A stretch of DNA of 64,000 nucleotides, from assembly GCA_017511005.1 (NCBI GenBank), contig JAFWLP010000057.1, positions 47,152 to 111,151 on the forward strand, in the 5' to 3' direction. The notes under the pieces are model-generated. The model was not told the DNA's origin. It worked only from the letters and a program-made list of their open reading frames with translations, and ran no database searches. This document shows, piece after piece, positions 63,109 through 64,000 of the stretch. Position 1 is the first letter of the stretch; each line of letters begins with the position of its first letter. A program made the position numbers and the translations under genes. Source of the DNA: Clostridiales bacterium (GTDB taxonomy: Bacteria > Bacillota > Clostridia > Saccharofermentanales > Saccharofermentanaceae).

Positions 63109-64000
63109 TCAAATTCTTGCTACGCCTGTGTCACGGGCTGCCTGGGCAACTGCGGCCGCAACAGCCTTACCTACTCTTGCGTCAAACGCGTCAGGAAGGA
63201 TGTAATCAGGATTGAGTTCCTCGTCGGAAACGATGCCTGCGATAGCGTTAGCTGCAGCGATCTTCATCTCGTCATTGATATCGGATGCTCTTACATCGAG
63301 AGCACCACGGAAGATACCGGGGAACGCGAGAACGTTGTTGACCTGGTTCGGGAAGTCAGAACGGCCTGTAGCCATAACTGCAACACCGGCCTTCTTGGCT
63401 TCGTCAGGAAGGATCTCAGGTACAGGGTTAGCGCAGGCGAAAACAACAGGATCCTTAGCCATTGTAGCTACCATGTCTGCTGTGAGAACGCCGGGAGCGG
63501 AAACGCCGATGAATACGTCAGCACCGACGATAACGTCAGCAAGAGAGCCTGCCTTCTTCTCGGGATTCGTGATCTTAGCCATCTCTTCCTTAGCAGGATT
63601 GAGTCCTTCTCTTCCCTCATAGATAGCGCCCTTACGGTCGCAGAGGATAACGTTCTTGAGGCCTCTGGAAATGAGGAGCTTTGTGATAGCCGTAGCAGCA
63701 GCGCCTGCGCCGTTAACTACAACGTGGATGTCTTCCATCTTCTTGCCAACGATCTTAAGAGCATTTGTAAGACCTGCAAGTGTGATTACTGCAGTACCGT
63801 GCTGGTCATCGTGGAAGATCGGGATGTCACATCTTTCCTTGAGCTTCTTCTCGATCTCAAAGCATCTGGGAGCTGAGATATCCTCGAGGTTTACGCCGCC
63901 GAAAGAACCTGCGAGAAGTGCTACGGTATTAACGATCTCATCAACATCCTTGGAACGGATGCAGAGAGGGAAAGCGTCAACGTCACCGAAAGCCTTGAAA
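63109..64000 (-). CDS. NAD(P)-dependent malic enzyme, partial (N-terminus outside window)
   Basis: The C-terminal ~296 residues of a malic enzyme are present. The frame is open from the window edge (FKAFGDVDAFPL), so an internal ATG at 63738 is not the start. Motifs are EDISAPRCFEIEKKL, the metal/catalytic segment FHDDQHGTAV, and the Rossmann NAD motif NGAGAAATA, followed by FPNQVNNVLAFPGIFRGAL. It converts malate to pyruvate and carbon dioxide with NAD or NADP. The short bacterial type (about 390 residues) is implied. A strong terminator follows. Confidence 0.95.
   Translation of the reverse strand, partial: FKAFGDVDAFPLCIRSKDVDEIVNTVALLAGSFGGVNLEDISAPRCFEIEKKLKERCDIPIFHDDQHGTAVITLAGLTNALKIVGKKMEDIHVVVNGAGAAATAITKLLISRGLKNVILCDRKGAIYEGREGLNPAKEEMAKITNPEKKAGSLADVIVGADVFIGVSAPGVLTADMVATMAKDPVVFACANPVPEILPDEAKKAGVAVMATGRSDFPNQVNNVLAFPGIFRGALDVRASDINDEMKIAAANAIAGIVSDEELNPDYILPDAFDARVGKAVAAAVAQAARDTGVARI

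Noticed and set aside
63109-63738. A 209-residue stand-alone gene starting at ATG 63738
   Set aside because: The reading frame continues upstream to the window edge with malic enzyme sequence (FHDDQHGTAV), so this ATG is internal.

Overview
The window looks like a chromosome segment of a low-to-moderate-GC Bacillota, most likely an anaerobic gut or rumen member of class Clostridia. The evidence is the CIRCE-controlled groES-groEL pair, the Firmicutes-type yifB-dprA-topA-trmFO block, a TrpB2-type tryptophan synthase beta chain, Clostridia-typical DUF5711/DUF4340 proteins next to a Gld-like ABC transporter, a class III cyclase with an extracytoplasmic sensor, and a GH3 beta-glucosidase with its two domains in reversed order (an arrangement known from Ruminococcus albus and Butyrivibrio). 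Genus cannot be fixed from sequence alone. I found no rRNA, tRNA, CRISPR array, insertion sequence or prophage. The region reads as core chromosome with a few unusual genes.

Layout. 1-8.4 kb: a leftward eight-gene run from a promoter near 8360 (Gld-like ABC ATPase, permease, GldG-type auxiliary protein, DUF4340, DUF5711, CYTH phosphatase, HI0933-family flavoprotein, and a COG2509 flavoprotein cut by the window edge). 8.4-9.8 kb: an acyl-ACP thioesterase and a small membrane protein. 9.76-10.08 kb: non-coding, with a complex palindromic repeat. 10.0-13.2 kb: groES-groEL with promoter, CIRCE operator and terminator, and galE. 13.3-16.8 kb: a two-component system facing a Q/P-rich membrane protein. 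16.9-19.4 kb: trpB2 and an NAD-dependent epimerase. 19.5-24.1 kb: rightward queA-tgt-GH3 run. 24.1-32.8 kb: leftward yifB-dprA-topA-trmFO, a YesL-like membrane protein, a PP2C phosphatase and a degenerate PP2C-like partner. 33.1-34.2 kb: ychF. 34.2-44.3 kb: leftward unknown protein, giant acyl-CoA dehydratase activase fusion, polA, coaE, a small membrane protein, YdcF-type protein and DUF308 protein. 44.5-56.4 kb: leftward eight-gene run (M18 aminopeptidase, cardiolipin synthase, MtaD-type deaminase, heterodimeric ABC exporter, murD, leuA, uppP) centred on envelope synthesis. 56.5-59.3 kb: adenylate cyclase receptor. 59.4-64 kb: PHP-family histidinol phosphatase, then leftward malic enzyme (partial), and an Lrp regulator-aminotransferase-prfB run.

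The most interesting signals are: (i) a PP2C phosphatase translationally coupled to a homologue that has lost three metal-binding Asp residues; (ii) an apparent AUA start codon for the M18 aminopeptidase, placed at ideal distance from a near-perfect Shine-Dalgarno and downstream of the predicted transcription start; (iii) a 111-bp nested palindrome with four GGTAC/GTACC boxes; (iv) a 940-residue adenylate cyclase with two separate extracytoplasmic sensory regions; (v) the orphan 1483-residue activase fusion and its unknown neighbour; and (vi) a hairpin that can mask the yifB ribosome binding site. Most start sites were adjusted by Shine-Dalgarno position and family N-termini, as stated in each entry.
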